Translations under genes and position numbers: made by a program | Notes under the pieces: generated by a model | The model's input: only the letters and a program-made list of their open reading frames with translations | Database searches by the model: none | What the model was told of the DNA's origin: nothing | Source: Colwellia sp. Arc7-635 | Lineage (GTDB): Bacteria; Pseudomonadota; Gammaproteobacteria; Enterobacterales; Alteromonadaceae | Reading direction: 5' to 3' | DNA length: 64,000 nt | NCBI RefSeq assembly: GCF_003971255.1 | Contig: NZ_CP034660.1 | Span: forward strand, 1,736,001 to 1,800,000 | Part shown: in pieces, positions 36,154-46,035 of the stretch | Layout of the letters: every line of letters begins with the position of its first letter | Numbering within the stretch: position 1 is the stretch's first letter

Positions 36154-38280
36154 CTACTTTACTCGCATACCTGGCTGTGCACCGTCATCAGGATTAAGTA
36201 TCCATAAATCTTTACCACCTGGACCTGCAGCTAGCACCATACCTTCTGACATACCAAAGCGCATTTTACGTGGCGCTAAGTTAGCAACCATAACGGTAAG
36301 TTTGCCAATTAAATCTTCCGGTTGATATGCTGACTTTATGCCGGCAAATACTTGACGAGTTTCGCCATTTTCCAGGCTATCAAGTGCTAAGGTTAATTTG
36401 AGTAATTTATCAGCTTTTTCAACATGCTCAGCATTAACAATTTTTGCAATACGTAAATCTATTTTAGCAAAATCATCAAATTGAATTTCTTCGCTGATAG
36501 GATCGCTGCCCAATGGGTCATTTAATGCAGCGGTATTATCAACAACTTTTTCCTGCTTAGCTTTCTTTTTTGCTTTAGCTGGCTTTTCGTCATCTGCTTT
36601 TACCAATAAATTTTCTTTTGAAGCGTCAGTCATCGCATTGACTTTATCCATATCAACACGTTGTAATAATGCTTTAAATTTATTGATTTTATGATCGGTT
36701 AGTAAGGTTTTGTGACCTTCCCATACTAATTCATCATTTAAAAACTCAGCTGTGCTGTCAGCTAAAACGGGTAGTACCGGTTTTAAGTAAATCATCAAGG
36801 TACGGAACATATTGATACCCAATGAACAGATATCTTGTACTTCTTGTTGTTTAGTTTCGTCTTTAACTAACTGCCATGGTTCTTTAATCGCGATGTATTC
36901 ATTGACTTTATCAGCAAGTGCCATAATTTCGCGCATACCGCGGCCGAAATCACGTGCTTCGTAATGAGCAGCAATGCTATCGCCTGCAGCCATTACTTCA
37001 TCTGCTAATTCTTGGTTATCAACGTTAGTTGATAACATGCCGTCAAAGCGTTTAGTGATAAAACTTGCACAACGAGAAGCGATATTAACCACTTTACCGA
37101 CTAAGTCAGAGTTAACACGTTGTACGAAGTCTTCAAGATTTAAATCTAAATCGTCAATTTTGTGGGTTAATTTAGTCGCGTAATAATAACGTAAGTACTC
37201 TGGGTTTAAGTGATCTAAGTACGTACGACCTTTGATGAAAGTGCCTTTAGATTTAGACATTTTCTCACCGTTCACGGTAACAAAACCATGAGCGAAAACA
37301 GCCGTAGGTTTACGGAAATCAGCACCTTCTAACATCGCAGGCCAAAACAGGCTGTGGAAGTTAATAATGTCTTTACCGATAAAATGGTATAGCTCAGCGT
37401 CTGAATCTTTATTCCAAAAGCTGTCAAAGTCGATGCTCGAGTCTCTATCACATAGGTTTTTAAAGCTGCCCATATAACCAATAGGCGCGTCTAACCAAAC
37501 ATAGAAGAATTTACCCGGCGCATTCGGTATTTCAAAACCAAAATAAGGTGCGTCACGGCTAATATCCCACTGCTTTAATCCTTGTTCGAACCATTCAGTA
37601 AGCTTATTCGCTACTTCTTCTTGCAATGAGCCACTGCGTATCCAGTCTGCTAACATGGTTTCAAAAGCAGGTAAGTCGAAGAAGTAATGTTCAGAGTCTT
37701 TTAATATGGGTGTAGCACCTGAAATAGCAGAACGTGGGTTAAGTACTTCTGTTGGTGAATACGTTGCGCCACAGTTGTCACAGCTATCACCATTTTCATC
37801 TTCACTTTTACATTTCGGACAAGTACCTTTTACAAATCGGTCAGCTAAGAACATGCCTTTTTCAGGATCGTATAACTGAGAAATAGTACGGGTTTTAATA
37901 TGACCTTTTGCATGTAAAGCGTTATAAATTTTTTCAGAGTACTCTTTGTTTTCATCGCTATGTGTTGTGTGGTAATTATCAAAGCTAATGTGAAAGTCAC
38001 TAAATTCTTTAATACGTTCTTCACGCACACCTGTGATCATTTCTTCAGGTGTTATGCCAAGCTCTTGTGCTTTTAGCATGATCGGTGTGCCATGAGCGTC
38101 ATCGGCACAAACAAAGTAAGTTTCATGACCACGCATACGTTGGAAACGAACCCAAATATCAGTTTGAATATGCTCTAATAAATGGCCAAGGTGAATCGAG
38201 CCATTCGCATAAGGAAGGGCACAAGTAACTAAAATTTTACGTTTATCTGCAGATGGTACAGATGACTTTGATAAAGACAT
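36154..38280 (-). CDS. metG: Methionyl-tRNA synthetase
   Basis: MetRS attaches methionine to its tRNAs. The 708-aa class I synthetase has the HIGH-type motif HLGH in [14 protein letters not shown], the zinc-knuckle [18 protein letters not shown] (around residues 158-175), the KMSKS motif in [11 protein letters not shown] and the anticodon-binding alpha bundle. A Lys-rich linker (about 570-590) joins the C-terminal tRNA-binding/dimerisation domain ([13 protein letters not shown] to the end). All parts are present. It faces apbC across 119 bases, the same arrangement as in E. coli. Confidence 0.97.
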   Translation of the reverse strand: MSLSKSSVPSADKRKILVTCALPYANGSIHLGHLLEHIQTDIWVRFQRMRGHETYFVCADDAHGTPIMLKAQELGITPEEMITGVREERIKEFSDFHISFDNYHTTHSDENKEYSEKIYNALHAKGHIKTRTISQLYDPEKGMFLADRFVKGTCPKCKSEDENGDSCDNCGATYSPTEVLNPRSAISGATPILKDSEHYFFDLPAFETMLADWIRSGSLQEEVANKLTEWFEQGLKQWDISRDAPYFGFEIPNAPGKFFYVWLDAPIGYMGSFKNLCDRDSSIDFDSFWNKDSDAELYHFIGKDIINFHSLFWPAMLEGADFRKPTAVFAHGFVTVNGEKMSKSKGTFIKGRTYLDHLNPEYLRYYYATKLTHKIDDLDLNLEDFVQRVNSDLVGKVVNIASRCASFITKRFDGMLSTNVDNQELADEVMAAGDSIAAHYEARDFGRGMREIMALADKVNEYIAIKEPWQLVKDETKQQEVQDICSLGINMFRTLMIYLKPVLPVLADSTAEFLNDELVWEGHKTLLTDHKINKFKALLQRVDMDKVNAMTDASKENLLVKADDEKPAKAKKKAKQEKVVDNTAALNDPLGSDPISEEIQFDDFAKIDLRIAKIVNAEHVEKADKLLKLTLALDSLENGETRQVFAGIKSAYQPEDLIGKLTVMVANLAPRKMRFGMSEGMVLAAGPGGKDLWILNPDDGAQPGMRVK

Positions 38281-38399
38281 ATAAAGTTTACATATTATTG
38301 GTGGTAATTATGCAATGAATGGTACAGAATTTGTCATTACTTTTCATTAAGAATTATCGTCTTTATGTCATAAAGACTCGATAAAAGCGCGTTTTAAAA

Positions 38400-39506
38400 A
38401 TGTTATCAAATTTCTTTTCTAAAAATAAGTTTTCCAAGAGTGCAGTTAGTGTTGAAAACCAAACGGCTATTCATGCTTTTCTAGACACTTATCGCTCTGA
38501 TATTTTCCCTTTAGGGTTATTGACTATCGCAGACAATATGACGATGGTTATGGCTAAAAAACAGCTAGTAATCAAGCTATCACTGCCTTTCCCGTGCGAT
38601 GGGCAATTACATGATATAGCTGAGCAACTGACCGAGTTAGTGCAACTGCCGGTTGATTTTGATGTTGAGTACCATATTGAGTCTGTTAGGCAGCATGAAA
38701 TACCCGGTATAAAAAACATTATTGCAGTTTCCTCTGGCAAAGGTGGTGTGGGTAAATCAACAACTGCGGTTAATTTAGCTTATGGCTTAATTGCAGAAGG
38801 TTGTCATGTTGGTATTTTGGATGCTGACATTTATGGTCCATCAATTCCCACTATGCTTGGATTAAAAGGTGCTAAGCCAAGTTCGAATGACGGTAAATTA
38901 ATTACGCCGCTTGAAGCAAATAATTTAAGTGCCATGTCGATTGGCTTTTTAGTTGATGATGCTAATGCTACGGTATGGCGAGGTCCAATGGCGAGCCGTG
39001 CTTTTTCACAGTTACTTAATGAAACTGACTGGCCCGATTTAGATTATCTCATTGTTGATATGCCACCAGGCACTGGTGATATTCAGTTAACATTAGCACA
39101 ACAAGTGCCGGTAGCTGGCGCTGTGGTGATCACGACACCGCAAGATATTGCTTTAGCTGATGCAATTAAAGGTATGGCGATGTTTGAACAAGTAAAACTT
39201 CCTGTATTGGGTATTATTGAAAATATGAGTTATCACCAGTGCGAAAATTGTGGTCATCATTCACATTTATTTGGTCAAGGCGGTGGAGAACGCATCGCGA
39301 AAGAAGCCAATACAAGATTACTAGGGCAATTACCTCTTGATATTCGTATTCGAGAAGACGCTGACAAGGGCAGTTGTGCGATAAATGAAAATAGCACTGG
39401 AGAAGTAGCGTTGCTGTATCGTAATATAGCGCGAAATGTTGCTGCGCAGTTATACTATCAATTAGATATGCGTAGCCCAACTACTGCTAACGTAGTGATT
39501 AAATAA
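38400..39506 (+). CDS. apbC: Iron-sulfur cluster carrier protein ApbC (Mrp)
   Basis: ApbC/Mrp is a P-loop ATPase that carries and hands over Fe-S clusters in the cytoplasm. The 368-aa protein has an N-terminal DUF59-like part (to about residue 95), the deviant Walker A SSGKGGVGKSTTAVNLA at about 112-128, the DADIYGPSIPTMLG motif, VDMPPGTGDIQL and the cluster-binding CxxC in CENCGHHSH. The complete length equals that of E. coli. It is divergent from metG. Confidence 0.95.
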   Translation: MLSNFFSKNKFSKSAVSVENQTAIHAFLDTYRSDIFPLGLLTIADNMTMVMAKKQLVIKLSLPFPCDGQLHDIAEQLTELVQLPVDFDVEYHIESVRQHEIPGIKNIIAVSSGKGGVGKSTTAVNLAYGLIAEGCHVGILDADIYGPSIPTMLGLKGAKPSSNDGKLITPLEANNLSAMSIGFLVDDANATVWRGPMASRAFSQLLNETDWPDLDYLIVDMPPGTGDIQLTLAQQVPVAGAVVITTPQDIALADAIKGMAMFEQVKLPVLGIIENMSYHQCENCGHHSHLFGQGGGERIAKEANTRLLGQLPLDIRIREDADKGSCAINENSTGEVALLYRNIARNVAAQLYYQLDMRSPTTANVVIK

Positions 39507-39696
39507 GCGGAACTCCAGATAACCCGTGCTTGATGTTTAAATAAAATTAACAGCATAAGTAATGTCGAGACACTTTTAAGGCGCAAAAGGCATTTAAGGT
39601 TTTTGTCGCTGACATCATATTAATTAGTATTATTCTCGCAACGCGGTGAATGCATTGATTGAATGACTATAACAACTGAATTTAAGAAGAATAATC

Positions 39697-40290
39697 ATGA
39701 GATTAAGTGACAAAGATATAGAACAATCCCTTCGCGATGGGCAGATAGCCATTTCACCAACACCTGATAGTAGTATGATTTCAGGGGTGAGTGTTGATAT
39801 TCGATTAGGCAACGAGTTTCGCGTTTTTCAAGATCATACTGCGCCGTATATCGATTTAAGTGGTCCAAAAGAAGAAATGCAAAAAGCGATGAATTCTGTG
39901 ATGAGCGATGAAATCTATATTCCAGACGGGCAAGCGTTTTTTCTTCATCCAGGCGAATTAGCACTAGCGGTTACTTATGAATCTGTGACATTACCAGACA
40001 ATATTGTTGGTTGGTTAGATGGTCGTTCATCATTAGCACGTTTAGGTTTGATGGTGCATGTGACCGCGCATAGAATTGATCCCGGTTGGTCAGGGCAAAT
40101 AGTGTTGGAATTTTATAATAGTGGTAAATTACCGTTAGCATTGCGCCCTAAAATGAAAATTGCAGCGCTTAACTTTGAAACGATGTCGTCGAGTGCTGAT
40201 CGTCCTTATAACAAACGTGAAGACGCTAAATATAAGGGCCAGATGGGCGCTGTTGCTAGCCGTATTAGTCAAGATGAAAGTCATAAATAA
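39697..40290 (+). CDS. dcd: dCTP deaminase
   Basis: Dcd deaminates dCTP to dUTP, supplying dUMP for thymidylate synthesis. The 197-aa protein carries the key motif [23 protein letters not shown] (here given in part: [12 protein letters not shown]), with the catalytic Glu in [11 protein letters not shown], and ends in the phosphate-closing tail. It is preceded by gaagaa as RBS and follows apbC by 190 bases. A strong terminator at 40387 closes it. Confidence 0.96.
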   Translation: MRLSDKDIEQSLRDGQIAISPTPDSSMISGVSVDIRLGNEFRVFQDHTAPYIDLSGPKEEMQKAMNSVMSDEIYIPDGQAFFLHPGELALAVTYESVTLPDNIVGWLDGRSSLARLGLMVHVTAHRIDPGWSGQIVLEFYNSGKLPLALRPKMKIAALNFETMSSSADRPYNKREDAKYKGQMGAVASRISQDESHK

Positions 40291-40386
40291 TTAAGCATTT
40301 GTTGAATTATGATTTTTATAATCAAGATTATACCCAGCATAACGTAGAGTAGAATTAAATAGGGTAGGATAAACTTACGCTAAAAC

Positions 40387-40419
40387 AAAAAAGCCAACAT
40401 TGCTGTTGGCTTTTTTTTT
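40387..40419. terminator. Bidirectional rho-independent terminator
   Basis: Stem aaaagccaac/gttggctttt (arms 40389-40398 and 40405-40414) with a 6-base loop; runs of A on the left and nine T on the right allow termination from both dcd and the converging yvcK. Confidence 0.9.
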
Positions 40420-40513
40420 GAGCGCTGTATCGATAGCGCCGAACTTTTTATTTAATTCTTTATTTTTCTGGTACTTGCCATAATCACAATATCAGCAATT
40501 GAGCTTACTTGCT

Positions 40514-41443
40514 TTAGTTCGAGCTTGCTGTCGCGCGAAGGTCGGCATCATTAAGCTTGGGCGCCTTGGAAATGCAAATATTCAAAGCAGCAATTAATTT
40601 ATCGCGACTGTGATAGTGCGGTACAGTGTCGCTGTTTAATTGATGATGGCAAACATCGATGCGCGTTGATGTAACTGTATTGTCGTGACATATAGCACTA
40701 TCAATAGGGAGACAACCTACGTTCTCTTCTATCCAAGCTAATTTTTCATCTAGAGACAATGCAGCTGCAGGACTGTCTTCTGCGACAATATTATCTATAA
40801 AAACTCGATGTGCAGATGTTTGTTCTAAGGCGTTGCTGATATCACGCACAAGTAATGGAGGTATAACGCTGGTCAGGAAGCTACCAGGACCTAAAATGAT
40901 TAAATCGGCATTGAGTATTGCCTCTACACAACCTGGCAACGTTTTAACCAATGGCGCTAGCATTAAGCTTTTTGGCATCATTGACATTTTATCAACCGAT
41001 ATCTCACCAACACGACAACGTCCTTCGGGATAAAATGCCATGAGATCTGTTGGCGTTTCTGACATCGGTAATACGGGCGTTTTTACACGTAGTAAACGAC
41101 GAACAAGTTTTATCGACTCAAGAGGGCGAGAGTGTATTTTTCCTAGACCATAAAGAATTAAGTTACCAAGATTATGACCACCAAGTTCATCGTTACCTTC
41201 GAAGCGAAAGTCGAATAGTTGACTGCCAACTGATTTTTCATCCACTAACTGGGTGAGACAATTACGTAAGTCACCCCAAGCAATAGAGCTACTGCGCTTT
41301 CTTAAACGACCAGTAGAACCCCCATTATCTGTAGTTGTAACAATACCCGTCAATTGGTTTCCCAAAAAGGAGAGGGTAGAAAGTACACGACCTAAACCGT
41401 GTCCACCACCAATGGCAACAACATTGAGCTCTTTTAGCTGCAT
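40514..41443 (-). CDS. yvcK: YvcK/CofD-family protein (gluconeogenesis factor type)
   Basis: A 309-aa cytoplasmic protein of the CofD-like family. In Bacillus, YvcK binds UDP-sugars and supports growth and wall synthesis on gluconeogenic sources; the role in gammaproteobacteria (YbhK) is less clear. Visible motifs: GGGHGLGRVLSTLS at the N-terminus, TDNGGSTGRLR and LILGPGSFLTSVIPPLLV. The enzyme of the family that makes coenzyme F420 is longer and distinct. It converges on dcd. Confidence 0.9.
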   Translation of the reverse strand: MQLKELNVVAIGGGHGLGRVLSTLSFLGNQLTGIVTTTDNGGSTGRLRKRSSSIAWGDLRNCLTQLVDEKSVGSQLFDFRFEGNDELGGHNLGNLILYGLGKIHSRPLESIKLVRRLLRVKTPVLPMSETPTDLMAFYPEGRCRVGEISVDKMSMMPKSLMLAPLVKTLPGCVEAILNADLIILGPGSFLTSVIPPLLVRDISNALEQTSAHRVFIDNIVAEDSPAAALSLDEKLAWIEENVGCLPIDSAICHDNTVTSTRIDVCHHQLNSDTVPHYHSRDKLIAALNICISKAPKLNDADLRATASSN

Positions 41444-41721
41444 ATAATTATTATTTTTTTCAATTGAATTTTAACCATAACGCTAATTATACGATAAATA
41501 AAGCGACAAGTGAGAGTTTCTATAGCCGCGGGTTAGATAAAATAACCTTTTAAACTATTTTTATAAATGACTCGATGATGGGACAAATATTATTACACGA
41601 TTAATTAAAAGGGGATTTGAGAATATAAGTGTCTAATAAGACAAAATTTAGTCAACTTGTTCTATTAGTAATCAGTTGAGCAAAAGCTTTTAAAAAAACG
41701 CATTGATTTTTAAAATAAGTG

Positions 41722-41750
41722 TTGACAGTATCATGGTCGCTGCTTAGAAT
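41722..41750 (+). promoter_or_regulatory. Strong tRNA operon promoter
   Basis: A perfect -35 TTGACA (41722-41727), a 17-base spacer and -10 TAGAAT (41745-41750), directly followed by gcgcctcgc. The GC-rich discriminator after the -10 is the mark of stable-RNA promoters under stringent (ppGpp) control. It lies about 85 bases ahead of tRNA-Ala. Confidence 0.88.
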
Positions 41751-41834
41751 GCGCCTCGCTTTCAACGAGTAACTAGATTACTTTCTTGGAAGAGGATTAA
41801 GATAAGTATTAGGCCACTTATTTTATTTCTATGT

Positions 41835-41910
41835 GGGGCTATAGCTCAGCTGGGAGAGCGCTTCGCTGGCAGTGAAGAGGTCTGCGGTTCGATCCCGCAT
41901 AGCTCCACCA
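41835..41910 (+). tRNA. tRNA-Ala (GGC)
   Basis: A 76-base cloverleaf with acceptor arms ggggcta/tagctcc, D-arm agctcagctgggagagc, anticodon loop ctggcag giving anticodon GGC, T-loop ggttcgatccc and genome-encoded CCA. First gene of the tRNA operon. Confidence 0.97.
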
Positions 41911-42036
41911 ATATATTAGTTAGTAACGTTTTTAACGATACTAAAGATAGATAAAAAGATAAAAGTAATTGGATAGCGTTAACGTTATTGGATTACAAAA
42001 GCAAAATTGTTAAAAGTTTTGTTTTATCGTTTTAGT

Positions 42037-42112
42037 GTCCCTATCGTCTAGAGGCCTAGGACACCGCCCTTTCACGGCGGTAACAGGGGTTCGAATCCCC
42101 TTAGGGATGCCA
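42037..42112 (+). tRNA. tRNA-Glu (TTC), copy 1
   Basis: 76-base cloverleaf: acceptor gtcccta/tagggat, anticodon arm ccgccctttcacggcgg with anticodon TTC, T-arm with gttcgaatc, encoded CCA. Identical in sequence to the four copies downstream. Confidence 0.97.
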
Positions 42113-42262
42113 CTTCTTTAAGAAGACTTCTACGGAAGTAAAAAGTAAAATGAGTTAGTGTGTTTTTGACACAAACAAGAAATATGTAATGTAAATCATA
42201 AGTTCACTAGGCTAGAGCTTTATACGGTTTTATTATAGTAAAGTATTTCAAGTTTATAATGT

Positions 42263-42338
42263 GTCCCTATCGTCTAGAGGCCTAGGACACCGCCCTTTCA
42301 CGGCGGTAACAGGGGTTCGAATCCCCTTAGGGATGCCA
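42263..42338 (+). tRNA. tRNA-Glu (TTC), copy 2
   Basis: Same 76-base sequence as copy 1, anticodon TTC, encoded CCA. The flanking spacer contains gttcactaggctagagc, which recurs before copies 3 and 4. Confidence 0.97.
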
Positions 42339-42473
42339 CTCGTTTTTTAGTTATACAGGTAATGGTAAGTGTTTTTGACACATACTATAGAATATATAAT
42401 GTTGCTATAAGTTCACTAGGCTAGAGCTTTTTACAGTAACATTATCATTAAGTGTTCTATTTGGTATTAATGT

Positions 42474-42549
42474 GTCCCTATCGTCTAGAGGCCTAGGACA
42501 CCGCCCTTTCACGGCGGTAACAGGGGTTCGAATCCCCTTAGGGATGCCA
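42474..42549 (+). tRNA. tRNA-Glu (TTC), copy 3
   Basis: Identical 76-base tRNA-Glu with anticodon TTC and encoded CCA; the spacer that follows is almost the same as the spacer before it. Confidence 0.97.
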
Positions 42550-42686
42550 CCATTATTTTTAGTTAGACAGTTATTGGTAAGTGTTTTTTGACACATACTA
42601 TAGAATATATAATATTGCTATAAGTTCACTAGGCTAGAGCTTTTTACAGTAACATTATCATTAAGTGTTCTATTTGGTATTAATGT

Positions 42687-42762
42687 GTCCCTATCGTCTA
42701 GAGGCCTAGGACACCGCCCTTTCACGGCGGTAACAGGGGTTCGAATCCCCTTAGGGATGCCA
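42687..42762 (+). tRNA. tRNA-Glu (TTC), copy 4
   Basis: Identical 76-base tRNA-Glu, anticodon TTC and encoded CCA. Its upstream spacer differs by a handful of bases from that of copy 3, consistent with recent tandem duplication. Confidence 0.97.
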
Positions 42763-42858
42763 CCAATAACTTAGATTTATAAGCATTATTATTTGATGTT
42801 TATTAATCAGATACAAAACATGGAATAACTTATTAAGTTATATTCATATTGTTTTAGT

Positions 42859-42934
42859 GTCCCTATCGTCTAGAGGCCTAGGACACCGCCCTTTCACGGC
42901 GGTAACAGGGGTTCGAATCCCCTTAGGGATGCCA
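42859..42934 (+). tRNA. tRNA-Glu (TTC), copy 5
   Basis: Identical 76-base tRNA-Glu, anticodon TTC and encoded CCA. The spacer before it (ttgttttagt end) resembles that before copy 1, not those of copies 3 and 4. Last gene before the terminator. Confidence 0.97.
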
Positions 42935-42985
42935 CTAATTATTTTACTTTTAGTAAATTAAGCAGTGCTTAAAGTGAAATAAAAT

Positions 42986-43008
42986 AACCGACCTATGTCG
43001 GTTTTTTT
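42986..43008 (+). terminator. Rho-independent terminator of tRNA operon
   Basis: Stem aaccgac/gtcggtt (arms 42986-42992 and 42997-43003), loop of four, then a run of seven T; 50 bases after the last tRNA. Confidence 0.92.
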
Positions 43009-43054
43009 ATGCCTGAAATTTAGCAAATATGATCTCATAGCAAATGAGTATTTC

Positions 43055-43264
43055 ATACCAAATGTAATAAGTTATTGATCAATTTTAAGCGCGGATAAAT
43101 TGTTAAAGAACAAGGCGCTTGATTGATTCTTACATGGATGTAAGTCATTAGCGCAATGCAGGAGCATATTGCCGAGTAATAGCGGGCGTGTGTGATTGAA
43201 AGCAACGCAGTTATTGACGATTTAAACCGCCTTAAAAAGATCGATTGCTTATTTTAATTGGTAT
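43055..43264. mobile_element. Dispersed structured repeat, copy B (about 210 bp)
   Basis: Same element and orientation as 29479-29687, with the same imperfect terminal inverted repeats (ataccaaatgtaataagtta at the left, aattggtat at the right). The central 71-base block is identical to copy A. It lies 46 bases after the tRNA operon terminator. Confidence 0.85.
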
Positions 43265-43785
43265 TATTTGATAGGGCAGAGTTAATAACTAAAGCTTTTG
43301 AATCAGCCCATTTTTACCTAGCGGTCAGGCTTGTTATTTTGATGATGCTTCAAATCAAATCAAATCAAATCATTCTAATTCAGTTCAGTTTATGAGATTA
43401 ACAGTGCCAACGATTCAGAGCAGGCTTTAGCCGATATTTGTTAGCGTGTGAACACTTGGTCATGACAACATTGACTCTTATTCAGCTTTCTGTGAGACAC
43501 CAAAATCGATATAACTGTTATGTTAATATTACAACGTAGAGCCTGTGGTGATGACCGTATTGATGACCGTATTGATGGCAGTAATGTTGACAGGGATGGT
43601 CAACAAGGTACAGCAATACAGGCCTGATCAAGAAGGATACAGTTTTAACCATAATGGAAGCCGCTAAATGGTTGTTTTTGAGGAGCAGTTGGCAGGAGAG
43701 TGCTTTTAATTTAAATACGTTTACTGGCTTGCACCGATAGACTATCTAGTTAAACAGTCTATCGGAAGTGTTAAATTTACCTTAT
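43265..43785. other. Intergenic region with short tandem repeats
   Basis: About 520 bases after the repeat element with no gene of coding character. It holds four perfect caaat units (43351-43370) and a duplicated tgatgaccgtat (from 43549). Nothing else is recognisable. Confidence 0.5.
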
Positions 43786-45354
43786 TTATACCCGCTTAAG
43801 TAAGTTCATACTCTCTTCAGCAAAACCGACACCAGCTTCGGTATAGAAGTTAAATACCTTATCAACACCAAACTCTTCTAATGCTATTCGTTCATCGTCG
43901 TAACGGGCAATAGCGGCTATTTTACCTTGGTAATTTGTGCGCTGAATTTGTGCTGTAATATTCATAATATCTTGCACCGCAGGCAACGCCAATAGTATTA
44001 AGTCAATTTTACTTAGATCAATACTTTCCCAAAAATCTGCATCTTCAGCATCACCTAAATAAGCATTAACATCGTTTTCATTTAACCATTTTACTTTGTC
44101 TTTATCAGTGTCTAAGCCCCAGACTTGTTCGCCAAGTTGTGCATTGAGTGCTTTATAAGCCCCCATGCCAACACGACCCATACCAACAATGGCGATAGGT
44201 GCTTCATCTGGCTGCACAAAATTATCTTCTTTTAAGCGCTTTTTACTTTCGAAGCGTTTAAATTTCTCTTTGTTTTTAGCAAAGTAATCATGCGAAAAAT
44301 TGTACAAAACATTGGTAATAATAAAAGATAATGACACTGCTAATGATAAAATCACCAACCATTCTGAGGATAACCAACCCGCTTTACTGCTAAGTGCGGC
44401 AATGATCAGGCCAAATTCACTAAAGTTACTTAATGCTAAGGCCGATAAAAAAGCGGTTCTACCACGTAAGTTAAGCTTGACCAGAATAAAGAAGAATAGC
44501 AAAAATTTAACCGGTAACAACAAGGTTAATATTGACGCTATGGCGAACATTTCTAAAGTCGGTAGGGCGGTGAAGCCAATAGATAAGAAGAAGCCAATCA
44601 AAAATAAATCTTTGAAACTGAGTAATGATTTCGTTATTTCACTCGCTTTTACATGCGAAGCTAGATACATACCAGCTAACAAGGCACCTAAGTCGCCCTT
44701 GATATGTACGAACTCAAATAACTCATAAGCCCCAAACGTAATAAAAAAGCCCATCAAAGGAATAAGTTCACCATGACCTGCTTTGTCAATACCTTTATTA
44801 ATCAAAGGTTTTAACGGTATAAATAAGAGTAATAAGGCTGCCCACGGGCTCGGAATTTTTCCTGTAGCGACCACTAAGAATATGACCGCAATAACGTCTT
44901 GCATAACCAATATACCAATCGCAAGTTTACCATGTCGCGTGCGCATTTCGCCGTGTTCTTCCATAAGCTTAACAACACATACTGTGCTACTAAAGCTCAA
45001 GGCAAATACAATTAAGGCTGATGTTTCCATACTTAAATCGCTAACAAAAGGAATAGCAACCAGTGCGATGCCTTTCAATAAGACAATACCGACAACTAGC
45101 CATAAAACACTATGACTTAAGCTACCAAGCCAAACCTCGGGCTTTATTAAGTCTTTAATATTGAGCTTTAAACCAATGGTAAATAGCATTAAGGTAATGC
45201 CAATATCAGCTAATACCGTGATCGTGCTATCAGCTTCGTAACCTAGAAATAATAAGATAAATCCAGCGGCTAGATAACCAATAGAAGGTGGTAAAGACAC
45301 TAATTTAGTTAATAAACCACAAATAAAAGCAAAACCAATCCAAATAAATTCCAT
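43786..45354 (-). CDS. Kef-type cation:proton antiporter (CPA2) with NAD-binding domain
   Basis: A 522-aa inner-membrane monovalent cation/H+ antiporter. The first 350 residues contain 12-13 helices of the Na+/H+ exchanger fold. A cytoplasmic RCK/TrkA-N nucleotide-binding domain follows from about residue 390 (IAIVGMGRVGMGAYKAL), typical of potassium efflux systems regulated by NAD(H) or glutathione conjugates. No separate KefF/KefG partner is close by. tesA lies only six bases upstream on the same strand, so the two are likely cotranscribed, an uncommon pairing. Confidence 0.87.
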   Translation of the reverse strand: MEFIWIGFAFICGLLTKLVSLPPSIGYLAAGFILLFLGYEADSTITVLADIGITLMLFTIGLKLNIKDLIKPEVWLGSLSHSVLWLVVGIVLLKGIALVAIPFVSDLSMETSALIVFALSFSSTVCVVKLMEEHGEMRTRHGKLAIGILVMQDVIAVIFLVVATGKIPSPWAALLLLFIPLKPLINKGIDKAGHGELIPLMGFFITFGAYELFEFVHIKGDLGALLAGMYLASHVKASEITKSLLSFKDLFLIGFFLSIGFTALPTLEMFAIASILTLLLPVKFLLFFFILVKLNLRGRTAFLSALALSNFSEFGLIIAALSSKAGWLSSEWLVILSLAVSLSFIITNVLYNFSHDYFAKNKEKFKRFESKKRLKEDNFVQPDEAPIAIVGMGRVGMGAYKALNAQLGEQVWGLDTDKDKVKWLNENDVNAYLGDAEDADFWESIDLSKIDLILLALPAVQDIMNITAQIQRTNYQGKIAAIARYDDERIALEEFGVDKVFNFYTEAGVGFAEESMNLLKRV

Positions 45355-45360
45355 GTTAAC

Positions 45361-46035
45361 TTAAGGCTCCATTGTCATGATTGTCGCTAGTTGCTGTTCA
45401 ACATAATCAGCGATTATCGGTTGTGCTTTTGCGTTTGGATGAATACCATCTGCTTGCATCAGAGTTTTGTCGGTGGCAACAGCTTCCATAAAAAATGGTA
45501 GCAGGATAATGTTGCTGGCTTTGGCTACGTCTTCAAATACTTGTTCAAACATTTTATTGTATCTAGGGCCGTAATTTGGTGTTATTTTTATTTGAATCAT
45601 CGAAACTTTGATATTTTGATCTTGTGCTAACTTGACTATTTGTAACAAATTATTTTTAATTTGCTTAGGTGAATAACCTCGTAAACCGTCATTACCACCC
45701 AATTCAATGAGCAAATGGTCAGGTTTCTCATTGCTCAAAATGCCCGCTAGCCGAGATAATCCGCCACTCGTCGTTTCACCACTTACACTGGCATTTATTA
45801 TTGTATAAGGTTGTTTTTTTTGAGCCAGTTTTTGATTGAGTAAATGTACCCAACCTTGCGTGGGTTTCATCCCATAACTGGCACTGATACTATCACCCAA
45901 GAGTAAAATATTAGTGGCTGGTGTGATACTAATGTTGCTATCAACCGTATTGGTTTGTTTATCTTGTACAACTGCATTAGCTGAAGAGATAAAACATAAG
46001 CTAATGAATAATATAAAAAGTGGATAATTTTTCAT
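45361..46035 (-). CDS. tesA: Arylesterase / acyl-CoA thioesterase I
   Basis: TesA is a periplasmic SGNH hydrolase acting on acyl-CoA, lysophospholipid and arylester substrates. The 224-aa protein has a signal peptide (about residues 1-22, ending SANA), the catalytic GDSIS motif with S49, the Gly and Asn of blocks II and III (ELGGNDGLRG), and the catalytic Asp and His in ADGIHPNAKA. It starts divergently from ybbA; the two ATG codons overlap within CATGCATG, as in the E. coli tesA/ybbA/ybbP arrangement. Kef-type gene follows. Confidence 0.94.
   Translation of the reverse strand: MKNYPLFILFISLCFISSANAVVQDKQTNTVDSNISITPATNILLLGDSISASYGMKPTQGWVHLLNQKLAQKKQPYTIINASVSGETTSGGLSRLAGILSNEKPDHLLIELGGNDGLRGYSPKQIKNNLLQIVKLAQDQNIKVSMIQIKITPNYGPRYNKMFEQVFEDVAKASNIILLPFFMEAVATDKTLMQADGIHPNAKAQPIIADYVEQQLATIMTMEP

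Larger units (their letters stand above)
42339..42762. repeat. Tandem duplication of a spacer plus tRNA-Glu unit (about 212 bp)
   Basis: The spacers 42339-42473 and 42550-42686 share long identical stretches (for example gacacatactatagaatata, and from ataagttcactaggctagag to the tRNA start), so each spacer plus tRNA forms a repeated unit of 211-213 bases. Confidence 0.9.

Noticed and set aside
41835-43264. Integration site of a genomic island at the tRNA array
   Set aside because: No integrase, no partial tRNA duplicate at a distance and no change in gene character after the array; only a short dispersed repeat follows.
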